From the NCBI RefSeq assembly GCF_000321225.1, contig NW_004450287.1, positions 48,702 to 112,701 on the forward strand: 64,000 bases of DNA, in the 5' to 3' direction. Made by a program: the position numbers and the translations under genes. Of the stretch, positions 11,336 to 22,806 are shown piece after piece (position 1 is the stretch's first letter; every line of letters begins with the position of its first letter). This DNA is from Odobenus rosmarus divergens. Its lineage: Eukaryota > Chordata > Mammalia > Carnivora > Odobenidae. Below the pieces are notes generated by a model. It was not told where the DNA came from. It made no database searches and saw only the letters and a list, made by a program, of their open reading frames with translations.

Positions 11336-11838
11336 TAATAATTTATCAGTTGTGTATAACACTCAGTGCTCATTACATCCCGTGCCCTCCTTAATGCCCA
11401 TCACCCAGCTACCCCATCCCTCCACCCACCTCCCCTCCAGCAACCTTCAGTTTCTTAAACTGTTAACAGTTTAGTTAAGAGTTAAGAGTCTCTCATGGTT
11501 TGTCTCCCTCTCTGATGACTTCCCAGTTTTCCCTCCCTTCCCCTATGATCCTCCGCACTGCTTCTTATATTCCACATATGAGTGAAACCATATGATAACT
11601 GTCTTTCTCTGATGGACTTATTTCACTCAGCATGATACCTTCCAGTTCCATCCACATTGACGTAAATAGTAAGTATCCATCCTTTCTGATGGCTGAGTAA
11701 TATTCCGTTGTATATACCACATCTTTATCCATTCGTGTGTTGAAGGACATCCCGGCTCCTTCCCCAGTTTGGCTGTCGTGGACACTGCTGCTGTGAACAC
11801 TGGGTGCAGGTGCCCCTTCGGATCCCTATATCTGATTA
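11336..11838 (-). mobile_element. Carnivore L1, 5'-truncated
   Basis: From right to left on the minus strand: the C-terminal end of ORF2, then the 3' UTR. Plus-strand landmarks are TATAACACTCAGTGCTCATTAC, CCTTAATGCCCATCACCC, TCCACATATGAGTG and GAGTAATATTCCGTTGTATA. It abuts the older L1 3' UTR on its left, so two L1s of the same orientation lie head to tail. It is 5'-truncated at about 11838, the usual outcome of target-primed reverse transcription. Confidence 0.9.
11565..11750 (-). pseudogene. L1 ORF2 C-terminal fragment
   Basis: A 61-codon open stretch with the ORF2 C-terminal landmarks YYSAIRKDG, MWMELEGIML and SEISPSEKDSYHMVSL. It ends at the normal ORF2 terminus, next to the 3' UTR. This is only the last few percent of ORF2, with no endonuclease or reverse-transcriptase domain, so no function is possible. 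Confidence 0.85.
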
Positions 11839-12189
11839 ATCTCTAACTCCTCGCATCCATCTCTTCTCTGCCACTACCTTCATCCCTTCCTTCTCCCTCT
11901 CTCTCTCTCTCTCCCTCTATTTCTCCTGACTCTTGACCCATTCAGTAGTCAACATTACCTCAAAAGGATACTCAAAGTATCATTTGAAAAGATTCATTTC
12001 CCTCAATCTCTTCCTTACCTACTTCCTTTCACCAAATAGTCCTCATTCTCCTTCAAAGTGATTTTACAATCTACTTTTTCACCTCACCATGCTAGTTCTT
12101 TATATCTTAATTAAATCGTTACCATAGGTTATAATGGACATTCTCATCTCTAGGTTTTCACACTCAGATCTGTATAGCTCTGACATTTC
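11839..12189. other. Pyrimidine-rich unassigned sequence
   Basis: It contains a CT run at 11895-11918 and pyrimidine-rich flanks. No recognised transposon. Confidence 0.5.
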
Positions 12190-12935
12190 TGAAATATGCG
12201 TCCAGTCTTGTCATTTTCTGGTTTAAAAGCTTCATATTTCTCCATATTATATTTAGGATGGTTTCCAACTTCTTACTTAGCATGACATTTGGAGGCTGTT
12301 TACAACATGACCGCAACTAGCCGTAGCAATTTCATCTCTTATCTCTCTCTATACTCTGGTCAGACTCTTGTTTTTTTTTCCCATCACATGCCATGCACCC
12401 TCACGTCTCTTGTCTCCTACATATGCTGTTCCTTCCACCCAGATCCCAGATTGCCTTTTCTTTTCTTATCCAGTTGTCAAATTCCTTTTCCTCACCTTCT
12501 GCTCAAATATCGAATATCAAATACCCTCCTCTGTGAAGCTTTCCATATAACTTTAAGTAAAATTAATCACCCACATCTGTGCTTCAGTATACCTTCCAAC
12601 TCCCCATTTCTCTGTAATTGGTAGTCTTTGTGTTTCCCCAGAGATTATCAGGGCCCGAGGACTGAAAATAAGTTTGCTCATCCGTTTAAACCCTTACAGG
12701 AAAAGGAAATGCTCTGGTTTAATTAAAATAGCTAATGTAATTTTAGGGTTTACTATGCATGAGGCACTGAAGACATTACTTATATTTTTCTCATTTCATT
12801 CCAACAACACTCCACTGTGATTTCCTGAAGGAAGAGACTTGGCTTATTCATTGTAGGTTCCCTGGTATCTGGAATAGTTAATGGCTCCTGCAGATGCTGA
12901 AGAGTTCTGTTGACCGATGGAATGAATTAGCAAGT
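12190..12935 (+). mobile_element. LINE-2 3' end, interrupted by a MIR
   Basis: Sense L2 landmarks in order: TTAAAAGCTTCATATTTCTCC, GGATGGTTTCCAACTTCTTA, CATGCCATGCACCC, ATATGCTGTTCCTTCCACCC, ACCCTCCTCTGTGAAGCTTTCC, then after a gap GAAGGAAGAGACTTGGCTTATTC and the terminal GGAATGAATTAGCAAGTGAACA. A MIR-like piece occupies about 12735-12822. Confidence 0.75.
12735..12822 (-). mobile_element. MIR SINE fragment inside L2
   Basis: GTTTACTATGCATGAGGCACTGA, then ACATTACTTAT, CATTTCATTCCAACAACACTCC, follows the complement of the MIR 3' half. L2 sequence lies on both sides, which makes it a nested insertion or a secondary fusion. Confidence 0.55.
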
Positions 12936-13861
12936 GAACAAACAACTTCATGAGGAATGGACAATCACAATTCCCATAGGACAAATGAGGGACATAAAAC
13001 AAGTGCAGTGAAGTGATTTGATTGTTACACAAAAAATATGTTGTAGTTGAAAGCATGTCTATTAACACCATAGTCGATGCTTTTTAAACATTAATGTGAT
13101 AGTGTTCTATTCAGCTGGGCTGGGCAATGGGAGTTGTTTTAGAAGCAGCCTTTGGAAAGGAGATAGCTTGGAAACCGGTCCCTACATAAAGCAAAACAAA
13201 CAACAATAACTACAAGACACCGTCACACAACCAACCACAATACTTTCATCAGAAATGAGATTTAACGGCCACGAAGATTTTCAAGTGAATTTAATTAATG
13301 ATTATACAGGCATTAATTAATTCCACTTGAGTTGGAATTTGAACTGGAATTTGAATTCTAAATGAGAAGAGTAAGTGGGATTTTAGATACCTCCCATCAC
13401 AAAGGGAAGGTGCTTCATAACCCAGAGCATGTGGATTAGGATCTGTGTGTCAGATAAGTGCTGGGCTTTATAGTGGAAACAGACATGTTCTATCCATTGC
13501 AGCAAAAGAAAAATGTTTTACGTATATGTTAGACATACACAATAAATCCATGAAAAGGCATATGTAACTATGGCTTCAAATATTTTACTCCTTCATATCC
13601 CACAAATATTAAGATTGCTGAGTGGATTGGAACTGGTAGAAGGTTTGCTTTAAAATGTTATCATCAAAAGGTAAAGGTATTTAAAGTTTTCAGTGTTGAG
13701 TGCCATAAGAAAGCAATTTCTTTTTGATTAATGATAAAGCAGATCTCAGTGAAAAGTTATGGCAATGAAGAGATAAAAGATGCTTGGATAGTGAAGCTGC
13801 CAACAATTTTTTTAGAGGGGCCAGTTTTGTCATTCTTCTTTAAATTCTTGTGTGCCTTCAA
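12936..13861. other. Unassigned sequence containing an inverted repeat
   Basis: No transposon is recognised. The 20-bp inverted repeat at 13281-13330 is the only organised feature and is listed separately. Confidence 0.4.
13281..13330. repeat. Imperfect inverted repeat with TAATTA cores
   Basis: Arms of 20 bp (13281-13300 and 13311-13330) pair at 18 of 20 positions around a 10-bp spacer. The inner 10 bp of each arm (TTAATTAATG / CATTAATTAA) is a perfect complement. Each arm holds TAATTA, the core of many homeodomain binding sites. Immediately right, GGAATTTGAA occurs twice (13334-13357). This could be a regulatory site or chance in AT-rich DNA; no family match is known to me. Confidence 0.6.
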
Positions 13862-14115
13862 TAGCATCATGGCATAACTGAGAACACAGGTCCAGAAGAC
13901 CCAGAGCTGTATGAGTTCAAATCACAGCTCAGTCACTCAATAGCTGTAGTATCTTGGGCAAGTTACTTAACCTCCTTGTGCCTCAGTTTACTCATTTGTG
14001 TAAGGGTAATAGAACCTCATAGGGTTGTTGTGAAGATTCAATAAATTAGAATGCCAAGCACTTAGAATAGTGCCTGTCATACGAAACCAGTCAATAAGTT
14101 TAGCTGCTGTTTGTG
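13862..14115 (+). mobile_element. MIR SINE, near full length
   Basis: Sense MIR landmarks over about 250 bp: GAGTTCAAATCACAGCTCAG, TCACTCAATAGCTG, CTTGGGCAAGTTACTTAACC, TGTGCCTCAGTTTACTCATTTG, CTCATAGGGTTGTTGTGAAG and TAGAATAGTGCCTGTCATAC. It is the best-preserved MIR in the window. Confidence 0.92.
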
Positions 14116-16794
14116 AAGGGAGGAAATCAAAACAGAAAAAAAAGTAGTTCTCTTGACAATCCAAATCTCAGTGTCTGCTTTTACCTATTCAGATTTGTTT
14201 AAGTATTAATAAGTGAGACAGTCTACAGGGAAACACCATGAAAGGCAGTGGGCATGCGGAACCGAATACCAAATGGGCCTTGTCTTCAAATGACAAGCTG
14301 CATAGATTCAACAACCTCTAATAACATCAATGCTGAAAGCCGATGGGTTTGGAATTGTTTATAAAACTTCCATGCAATTCTATCTGCTGACATGAAAATA
14401 GCATTCCATTAATTTTGATAGTATTCTAATTTCTTTCCTCTCCAATTCATAGCAGTCAATGCAATGGAAAGAACATGCACTTACTACCTGCTATGCCCTG
14501 TTCCTTGTTTAATTCACATCTTCAGAATGAGGAGCACTCATCTAGGTCTCTGAATCGTGACTTAAAAGGCATCTATGAAATTTTTTATACTAAAATCGTA
14601 AGTTTCTTCACTTGAGAGCAAAAGATAGTTGCTGCTGCAAACTCTTAGCAAAGCAGGTCAGTAAGCAGATCCTAGAGTCTATGCAGTGCCACCAATCTTG
14701 CAATTTAAACTTGGGAAGATTGATGTGTGTCATGCATTCCCATTCGGACATTCTATAATTTACCGCTATACGTTTACAAGAAGAGTCCAACCTGGCAAAA
14801 AAAATACCAGGATCATTATCTCAATAGTGCTGAGTCAGATTGGGCTGTTTGGTAGTGGCTCTTAGAATCTGTCAAAAGAGAGGCTTTCTCACACTTGAGA
14901 GAACAGGAATAGAATTTGGTGTCTCAAGTCCAAGTCATAGGGTTTCACTGGTGTGATGTGTTCTATGATTGGCCAGATATTGAGAACATTTTGCTTGAGC
15001 ATGAATAAGAAATTTGGAACTATAGTGCTGGCCAGGGACATATTTTTCACAGATTTAAACCAGCTACATTGCCCACATCATAGTTAAAATATTTTTTGTT
15101 AGATCTGCTTTTTGCCTAAATGTTATTTTCTACTCTCTACAACACTAAAATTGTATCGTTATGGTGCCTTATGACACTGTGATTTTATGTAGTGTAATTG
15201 CTGTGCATTTCTGTGATTTTTTTAAAACTTGGTTTCATTGTAGAGTAAGGGCAGAGGGAAGCACAATACCCGAAGGACATGCTAAATTCTCCTTCACCCT
15301 CAAAAATAGGATAATCACACATCAGGTCTCCATAAAAACTCATTCAGCAGAACAGGGAGAGGTCTCGCATTTCACATTGAGCCACTGCTGAGAATATGCT
15401 AAAAGCTTTTTCTCAGACAGACTGTCCTTTCTACAAATGTCAGGCTTACGGACATGCCATGCCCCAGAAAGTCACTTTAACTTGGATAATAACGAAGAGC
15501 TTTGTCACATGCTAAATCATTGGAACTATTTTGTACTCAATTCGGCAGTAAAGAAAACAGCACATTGTCCCCAAGCCTCTTCTATTTTCCTCTCCACATC
15601 CTACCATCAAAACACACTATTTTGTCACGCTCAAAAAAAGTTTTGAGTATTTTCGGTCCCTGAAGATGCATTATTTTTAGTCACTTTATTCCTGTTATTA
15701 GAGGTTTTTTTCTGTGTTGCTCCTTAATAACTGCTTCTTAATAGATATGTAAGTCTGTCTCACTCCTGAGAAAGCATGAAATTACCATATTCACATTTAC
15801 TTTGCAAAGGAAAACAAAATCTCAAGGAAAGGCTATGCCAGCATGACACGTAGCTAATGTGCAGGATCTTAGGTATGTGCCATCGGCTTCCATGTGGGTT
15901 TGATATTTCTCTTCCTGTGAATTCTGGGGAACACCAGCTTAGAGTTTAGATACATCCTCTTTCTTCTTAGAGATGGAAATTAAGGAAGGATATTGATTCT
16001 GAGTTTGTATTCCTGAGAATTTTAAGGGTTTATGCCATTAATTAAACATGGTCACCGAAGGAATAGATACTCCTGAGTTACAGGCAATTATAAAAGAGTG
16101 ATTTCATTTGCCAGAAAGCAAGAGATGACACATGTTTTAAGACTGTTTCCTTAGTGTTGAGTCTCAGTCTCCAGTTTGAATCTCTTCAGTATCTTTAGTG
16201 ACTACCCAAGGACCATCTGCTAGCCCGTTGTCTATAACCAAGCCTGGCTCTTAGGAAAGAGTGAACAAATGGGACAGACATTGGTGGTAGACGCCATTCA
16301 CAGACCTTAGACATGTTAGGAAGCCATTTTGATGAAGGTTCTTGGCTTGGCAAATGGCTGTTCTAATCCAGTAGACTGAATCTAGAGTGAGTGTTGCATA
16401 GAGTCAGAGGCAGGGACGATATTATTCCAGGAGTTGTAGAGGTGGCAGCAGGGACTTTGCTTAGTATCCACAGACCTCTCGAGTGTCTGGTTCCACAGTG
16501 ACTGTGGTGGCAGCAACGATGTTACTGGAATTCTTACCAGACTGTTCTCAGGCTTGATTTTGGTGGCACTTCTGGCCATTCAGTTTCCTTTCATTCCTTA
16601 GTTTACCTAGGCCTGGACCTCCATCCATCTCATGGATTTTGGAGGCCAGCCCATATGCTTATAGCACATTCATTTTATGCTACAGGAATATTGCAACAAT
16701 ATGGAGGATGTCTACTCAAATAATCTGTGGTGAAGGACCAGGTTTTTTTTATTCCAAATCTGTTACAGGCTGATCTTTGTGTTAAGTTAAAGGG
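14116..16794. other. Unassigned sequence, about 2.7 kb
   Basis: No SINE, L1, LTR or simple repeat was recognised in this stretch. Open frames are short (at most about 75 codons) with no family resemblance. It is one of the longer repeat-poor blocks and is a candidate for unique or conserved noncoding DNA. Confidence 0.4.
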
Positions 16795-17009
16795 AAAAAC
16801 ATCTAAAAACTAGAGAAATGGAATAAGGAAATTGAATTGATAGTTTAAAACTTCCCAAAAAACAAAACATCAGGTCCAGAGGTCTCACTGTTTAATTCTA
16901 AACATTTAAAGAAGAAGTTGTAAGAAATGACATTCCTCACAATCTCTTGCAGAAAACAGAAGCAGAAGGAACACTTCTTAGCTCATTCTATGAAGTCAGC
17001 CATTACACT

Positions 17010-17245
17010 TAACAAAGATTCTCTGCTTGACTGAACATTAGTCAGACTCCTGAAACTTCTCTTAAGCCTATTTGTGCACTTCCCTGTAAAATCCAGTTTT
17101 AGTAAGAATTCTGCTAAGTCAGTTTAGCCAGAACTCCCCATCCTCAATATCAAATCCCCCTCCATAACGGATGAGGTTCCTCATCCTCCAACATCCTCTA
17201 GGTGATGTCTAATCAACATGACCTGCCTAAAAAAGTGTAAAGAAT
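17010..17245. mobile_element. Possible LTR-like insertion in L1
   Basis: This block is not L1, yet L1 ORF2 flanks it on both sides. CTAAGTCAGTTTAGCCAGAAC, CATCCTCAATATCAAATCCCCC and CGGATGAGGTTCCTCATCC resemble an ERV1-type LTR I half-recall, but I cannot name the family or define exact ends. Confidence 0.3.
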
Positions 17246-17856
17246 AAAAATTTTATCAATTGACAGAATAATTTGACAAACTCCAATACCCATTCATGAT
17301 AAATACTGTCAGCAAACTAGGAAAAGAAGGGGAACTTCCTCAAATTGATAAAGGACATCAATAAAAAACTAGAGCTTATAGCATATTCAGTGGTGACAGA
17401 CTAGACTTTTTCATCTAAGATCCGGAACAAAGCAAGGATGTCTTCTTTCACTACTCCTATTCAACATTGTACTGGAAGTCCTAGGTAATGCAATAAGGCA
17501 AGAACAAGAAATAAAATGCAAATACATATTGGAGAGGGAGAAGTAAAACTGTCTTTATTTACAGATGAATTTATGTAAAACTCTTGGAACTAATAAGCAA
17601 TTATAGTAAGATTGCAAGATATCAAGTAAATATGTAATCTCCAATTGTTTCTCTGTATGCCATCAATGAACACTTGGAATTTAAAATGAAACAAGATTGC
17701 AATACCATGAAAAAATATTTTGGCACAAGTCTCACATATATGCACAATTGCTGTATGTGGAAAACTACAAGACACCGATGAAAGAAATAAAAGACTAAAT
17801 TAATGGAAAGATATTCTAAGCTCTTGGGTTAGAAGATTCAATATTGTTAGGATGTC

Positions 17857-18032
17857 ATTTTTTTTTTCAGAGAGGAGAGGAAGAGGCAGAGAGAAAGGGA
17901 GAGAGAGGATCTTAAGTAGGCTCCATGCCCAGTGCAAGCCCGACAGAGGGCTCGATCTCACAACCCGGAGTTCATGACCTGAACCGAAATCAAGAGATGT
18001 ACGCTTAATAGACTGAGCCACACAGGTGCCCC
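17857..18032 (-). mobile_element. Can-SINE in old L1
   Basis: A poly-T start, AGAGAGGGAGAGAGAGG, the CTCCATGCCCAGTG body and CTGAGCCACACAGGTGCCCC end identify a complement-oriented Can-SINE. It is inserted in the L1 ORF2 relic. No clear target duplication is visible, and part of the L1 target appears lost. Confidence 0.9.
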
Positions 18033-18315
18033 TAGATTCAATTCAATTCTAAATAAAGTCCCATCATGGTTATTTTTAGATACCAACAAAATGATTCTAA
18101 AATGTACCTGGAAAGCAGAGAGACCTTGGACAGCAGATGCAATGCACAAGAAGGAAAACAAAATTGGAGGAGGACTTGCACGAACCGATTTCAAGATTTA
18201 CTCGACATTACAATAAACTGGTTTTTGACAAAAGTGCAAAGATAAGTCAATGGAGAATGGCTAGTCTTTTCAAAAAATGGTGCTGAATCAACTGGATATC
18301 CATAGGTAATTATAT

Positions 18316-19257
18316 ACACCTTCATTATGTGGCCATTAGAGTACATTGGCTTCTACCCATTTATTTAAGCCTTTGTTCTACTGATTAGATCTGTGTAAGA
18401 ATGTGATCGATTGGTTGCACTGAGCTGAGCTGAAAGGTATCCTGACATTGTGGCTCCATTTCTATCTGACAAATTGTGTTTTTTCCACGGATTTTAATGT
18501 GCTTTGACGCATCCTTATTCTAAATCTGTGAGGTGAAATGCATGTCATCACGGTCTCTCTGCTCTTGTTTTTAGTGATATAAATGTGTTCTAATAGCTTT
18601 TCTGTCCCACAAGAGTTATAAGAGAATAGAAGAGAATAAAATGAACCCATCTCTAGATCATCACCTTGTTCTGGTAGTGATCCAGGTGGCATCAGATTTA
18701 TTTTCATTTAGAGATAACCAAACACAGTGAGGACATACACATTGTTGTCCTTTTTTGGAGCCTGACTCAGATACTTCCTTTTCTTCCTGTTTGTAAGCTC
18801 CAGTGGTCAGGAGGACCTGTTATTGACCCAACCTGCACAGTTATCATTCAGTTGCCAAGAGTGGCCTGATGAGGAGACATATTTTCCACATGTTTTTGAC
18901 AGAATGTGGCAGTCCTGGTATGTGTGATTCTTCCTGCTCTAAAAACAAAATTCCTTTATTATGATTCTCTTCTTTTTTCCTTTGTGTTGATTGCCTTTTC
19001 ACTATTTTGACTAATCTTGCTATCTTTCCCCTTTTCTAAGTCACATTTTGACTTAGAGCTTCCTCCATTTGGGATTGAGCCACTGCTGTGTGATAGCAAC
19101 AAACAGTCTGAAACTAGCCCAGATATTTTCTTTTGAGAGAGGAGGTCCTCAAAGACATGTGTTGGTACAAATCTTCTTTCTTAAAACTACTTCATTAGAG
19201 AAGAAGATCTAATTTTCCATTTGGGAATGCATGCCCCTCAGACCATTTCAAATGAGT
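18316..19257. other. Unassigned sequence
   Basis: No recognised repeat or gene. Confidence 0.4.
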
Positions 19258-19640
19258 TGTGATTTTTTTTATTGAGGTACAATTGACATATTATATTAGC
19301 TTCAGGCATACAACATTAAGATTCGATGTTTGTATGCATTACAAAAACCATCATCACAATAAGTCTAGTTACCAGCCATCACCATCCATCGTTAAATTTT
19401 TTTTCATGTGACGAGAACTTTTAAGATGTACTCTCTTAGCAATTTTCCTGTAGATAAGTATTACTACCTACAGTCACAGTGCTGTACCTTACATCCCCAA
19501 TACATTCATTTTATAACTGGAAGTTTGTACCTTTTGACTCCCTTCACTCATTTTGCTCACTTCCCACCCGCCCTGTCCTCTGGCAACCACCAATCTGTTT
19601 ACTACATTTATGAGCTTGCCTTTTTTGTTTATTTGGTTGG
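19258..19640 (-). mobile_element. LINE-1 (L1M) 3' UTR
   Basis: The complement of an L1M-type 3' UTR: TTTATTGAGGTACAATTGACATA, TTCAGGCATACAACATTAAGA, CACAATAAGTCTAGTTACC, GTGACGAGAACTTTTAAGATG, GCTGTACCTTACATCCCC, TAACTGGAAGTTTGTACC and TCTGGCAACCACCAATCTG. Confidence 0.85.
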
Positions 19641-19661
19641 TTGGTTGGTTTGGTTTGGTTT
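19632..19661. repeat. (TTGG)n/(TTTGG)n simple repeat
   Basis: Three to four TTGG units pass into TTTGG units at the inner edge of the L1 3' UTR relic. Confidence 0.9.
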
Positions 19662-21570
19662 CTGATAGTATTGGTCATATGTATTACAGGGATATAAAGG
19701 TTATTTGGCTTGAAAACCAATATCATGGCCATGTCTACAATTGTTTCAGCTCATCATCCATGGAAACAGAGGAAGGAACCACACCATGACTGAGTTCAGT
19801 GCAATGCCCATAATGCTGTCCTTCCATCCCATGCCTTTGAAGCTCCCTCCCTTTGATAGTTGGGAACCTGACATTTTACTCAATAGAACTTTAACCTAAG
19901 ACTTTTGCCCCTGTTATAAGTTCTTTCTGTTATGTGTAAATGTGGGATCTGAAAATAAGCTTTAAAGGGTAGAAGAAAGAAGGTGGAAGAAAGCTGGAGG
20001 GCCTGAGGTTGGTAGAGGTAGAAGTGCTAGGAGTGAGGGATGAGGTCATAAAAAGAAAGCTGGGGACATAAATACCTTACTGCTTATTTTAAAACCTTAT
20101 GTGAGTCTATATTTTTCCTGAAATTGTCTTTGTTATCTGGCAAACTTTATCCCTTTACACGTACCCCTTAAAAAGTCTCTCTAAGTCATCCCAGCAAGGT
20201 CTGTTTCTAAAAGCACAGATTATTTCTTTTAAAGGAGGGGGGGAAAAAAACGACCATTTCACTTGTAAGTGGTCTGAAAATCTTGAATGTATTCAAAACT
20301 ACCAATAATTAAACCTGAGTATAACTTTCAACCGTTAACTGTCATTAGTTTTGGTGTATCCGGGGCTACTTTAGGGATTTGATATGATTATTCATTATCT
20401 TCTCTCTGTCCCTTTGGGTGCAAAGAGGATCTGAGCCCTTTGCCCCCCCCTCTGACCTTAGTTTCCTCCACAAATAAAACTACATGTGAAAAGAGGATGT
20501 CTCTAAAAGAAAGAGCGGTCATCACTGCCACAGTCACATAAATAGTAAAATGAAAAATTTAGTCAATTGTCCAGACAACTCATGTCAAGTGCACCTTAAC
20601 CTTTAAAATTATTAGAATAATGACCATGGTCCTTTTCCAAGAATAGATAAATTCTGGTGCCTACTATATATCTATAATGCTCTTTATTCAAATTTAAAAT
20701 TTTTACCAAAACATTTTAGTTCTGGATTTAAAAAAAATACACCAAACTATATGATAAATTAAATTTGGTGATTTAAAAACAGAATGTTTCTATGACAGTT
20801 TGTTTCATAGGAAGATGAAATTTGGCTAATGTAAGAGAAAGGCCCAGTGGCCATCTTTTTGGAAGCCAAGTATCTACTTAATTGGTGTATTTTTCTTCTT
20901 TTTGGATCTACCAAAAATTACTTTTTCAAGAGAGGGTTTTAAGAGAGTTCATTTCTGTGTATTTGGAACACTCTTATTTTCAAAAGCTGAATGTCTTATA
21001 ATTACTAAACTAAACTGCATACTGGTTTTTGGAAATTATGGTAATTTTTAGAAAAGATTCAGAATGGTTTACAAAAACCAATTTTCAGTTTTAGCAATTG
21101 TAAAAAATGAGAATGCCAAGATTGTCCCCCTTTGCTGCCACCTGCTGTTCTACCGAAGAAATGCCTCACTTGTAACATTTTTCCTTTCACAGAAATTGCT
21201 CATCAAAATCATTAATTCTAAAATTAAGATCAGATTATCTTTATGGTACTTTGTTCTATGGGGAATCTTTTTGTCTCTAACAGTTGGGGAAACAGGTTTT
21301 CAAGTAATCACGCATGACCATACAGAGATTTAGATTGTCCTCCTGGCACACGCGGTAGACATTTGAGAAGGTTGAATACACAAAAACAAAGAAAGCCTCT
21401 GATTCCTAAACAAGCTCATAATACTCAAAAGGGCTTGTAAACTAATCTTTGTAAAGTAAAAGCATTTAACTTAATGACAGCACTCTTAGCCCTGGAAGCA
21501 AAATTTAAATTCAAAATTCAATCCTTCCACCCCACAACTGCTGTGCACTGGGCATGCGCTTCTAATATGA
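19662..21570. other. Unassigned sequence, about 1.9 kb
   Basis: No repeat recognised apart from short homopolymer runs. The longest open frame (21064-21333) has no family resemblance and no coding-like context. Confidence 0.4.
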
Positions 21571-21620
21571 CATTGTGTGTCAATTATACTTCAACAATAA
21601 ATTTAAGAAAAAAAAAATAC
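21571..21620 (+). mobile_element. Very short L1 3' end
   Basis: TTGTGTGTCAATTATACTTCAACAATAAATTTAAG followed by an A-run is the last 50 bp of a mammalian L1 with poly-A, a severely 5'-truncated insertion. Confidence 0.65.
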
Positions 21621-22567
21621 TGGAAGTAAAGACATGAATGTAACACGGTCCCAGGCTTTAAGCATTTCAGAATTTAAAAGAGAAGACAGATTACATTGAG
21701 AAGGAAGTCCCTTGTTCATGTTGATGTATTGTGCAGGAAATTGATGTACCCGGAAATCAGCTGTGACAGCAGTCCTGCTATGGGCTCACCCCAGTAAAAA
21801 GAAGAGTGCTGCTGATGGCAAGAGAGAAGACACAACGAAAGAGATCATTTCAAGATTGAGACTTGGTGACTCAAAGAGTTGGGGGAGAAGAGATCGTTTC
21901 AAGTTCAGAGCGAGGGAGGCTGGAAGGGGGTGTTGGTGGGCAGGGATGAGAGGTTCTTTAGCTGTACTTCACTTACCAGGAGATCCATACAACTGCTGCC
22001 GCTCTCTGAAATGTGAGCCCAAACAGACCACAATAGTAAACAGAAATCATATGACAAGCCATCGAGCAGCTCCAAAATAGGTATGACAAAAGAGATCTCA
22101 ACTTAAGCTCTTATTTTCTATCCATATTAGGTTATTTTTGTTTCTGGCTAAGATGGTATTAACTTTTCTTTTAGAAAAAAAATTTAACTTTGGAAAAATT
22201 TTGATGCATGGTAGATAAGAAACAGAAAATTAGGACAGGGAACAAGGTCGGGGAAATAATCTCTAGAGGCAGACCCTGCAGTTGTTAAGAGTCTGACAGC
22301 TTTCTAAGTATTTTAGACTGCAAATTTTTAAAATCTCACCTGACTGCATGTTTTAGTATCATTCTCTTTCCTTTCTCGGAATCTTCTGGCGTTCATCGTG
22401 GCCTTAGACTGCTGCTTTAACCAGGAGGGTTCAGTTTGTGAATATCCTGATGTGCGTTGGCAAGGAGTCTCCTGGGAAGGGGGCTGGGTGGACCCTGCTT
22501 CCGACTCCGGATAGGAGCCCGCTACATGACAGCCAATCGGGTTTTAACAGCGCTAACTGCACAAAAA
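21621..22567. other. Unassigned sequence
   Basis: A 105-codon open frame at 21763-22080 is rich in charged residues and has no recognisable domain. I treat it as chance. No repeat recognised. Confidence 0.4.
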
Positions 22568-22806
22568 TAATGCAAACACTTACATAGCACTAAGTAGGTG
22601 CCAAGCACTGTTCTAAGTACTTTACGCATATAAATTTATTGACTCCGCCCCATTACCCTCTGAGGTAAATGCTTTCTTCTATGTCCGTTGCATAGAAAAG
22701 AAATGGAGCAAAGAGATCACACAGATAATGAGAGGTGGATCTATGATGCACGTCCAGACAATCTGGGGCTGAGCCTGTGCTCTTCCCAGTATACCACTAT
22801 ACTTGA
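22568..22806 (-). mobile_element. MIR SINE
   Basis: The complement of MIR: AGTAGGTGCCAAGCACTGTTCTAAGTACTTTAC, TGAGGTAAATG, AGAAATGGAGCAAAGAGATC and CAGTATACCACTATACTTG, spanning almost the whole family length. Confidence 0.88.

Larger units (their letters stand above)
16795..18315 (+). mobile_element. Old LINE-1 ORF2 segment, interrupted
   Basis: Sense L1 ORF2 landmarks: AACATTTAAAGAAGAAGTTG, AAGGAACACTTCTTAGCTCATTCTATGAAG, CCCATTCATGATAAATACTG, TATTCAACATTGTACTGGAAG, TTTACAGATGAATTTATG, CATGGTTATTTTTAGATACC and CAAAAAATGGTGCTGAATC. About 300 bp of ORF2 around 17010-17245 is replaced by foreign sequence, and a SINE sits at 17857-18032. Many stops and frameshifts are present. Both ends of the L1 (5' end and 3' UTR) are missing. 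Confidence 0.85.

Noticed and set aside
12289..12624. 111-codon plus-strand open frame rich in Ser and Leu
   Set aside because: It coincides with the pyrimidine-rich L2 3' non-coding region, and the composition explains the frame.
21763..22080. 105-codon open frame rich in Lys and Arg
   Set aside because: No recognisable domain and no splice or promoter context. The length is within chance expectation for 64 kb on six frames.
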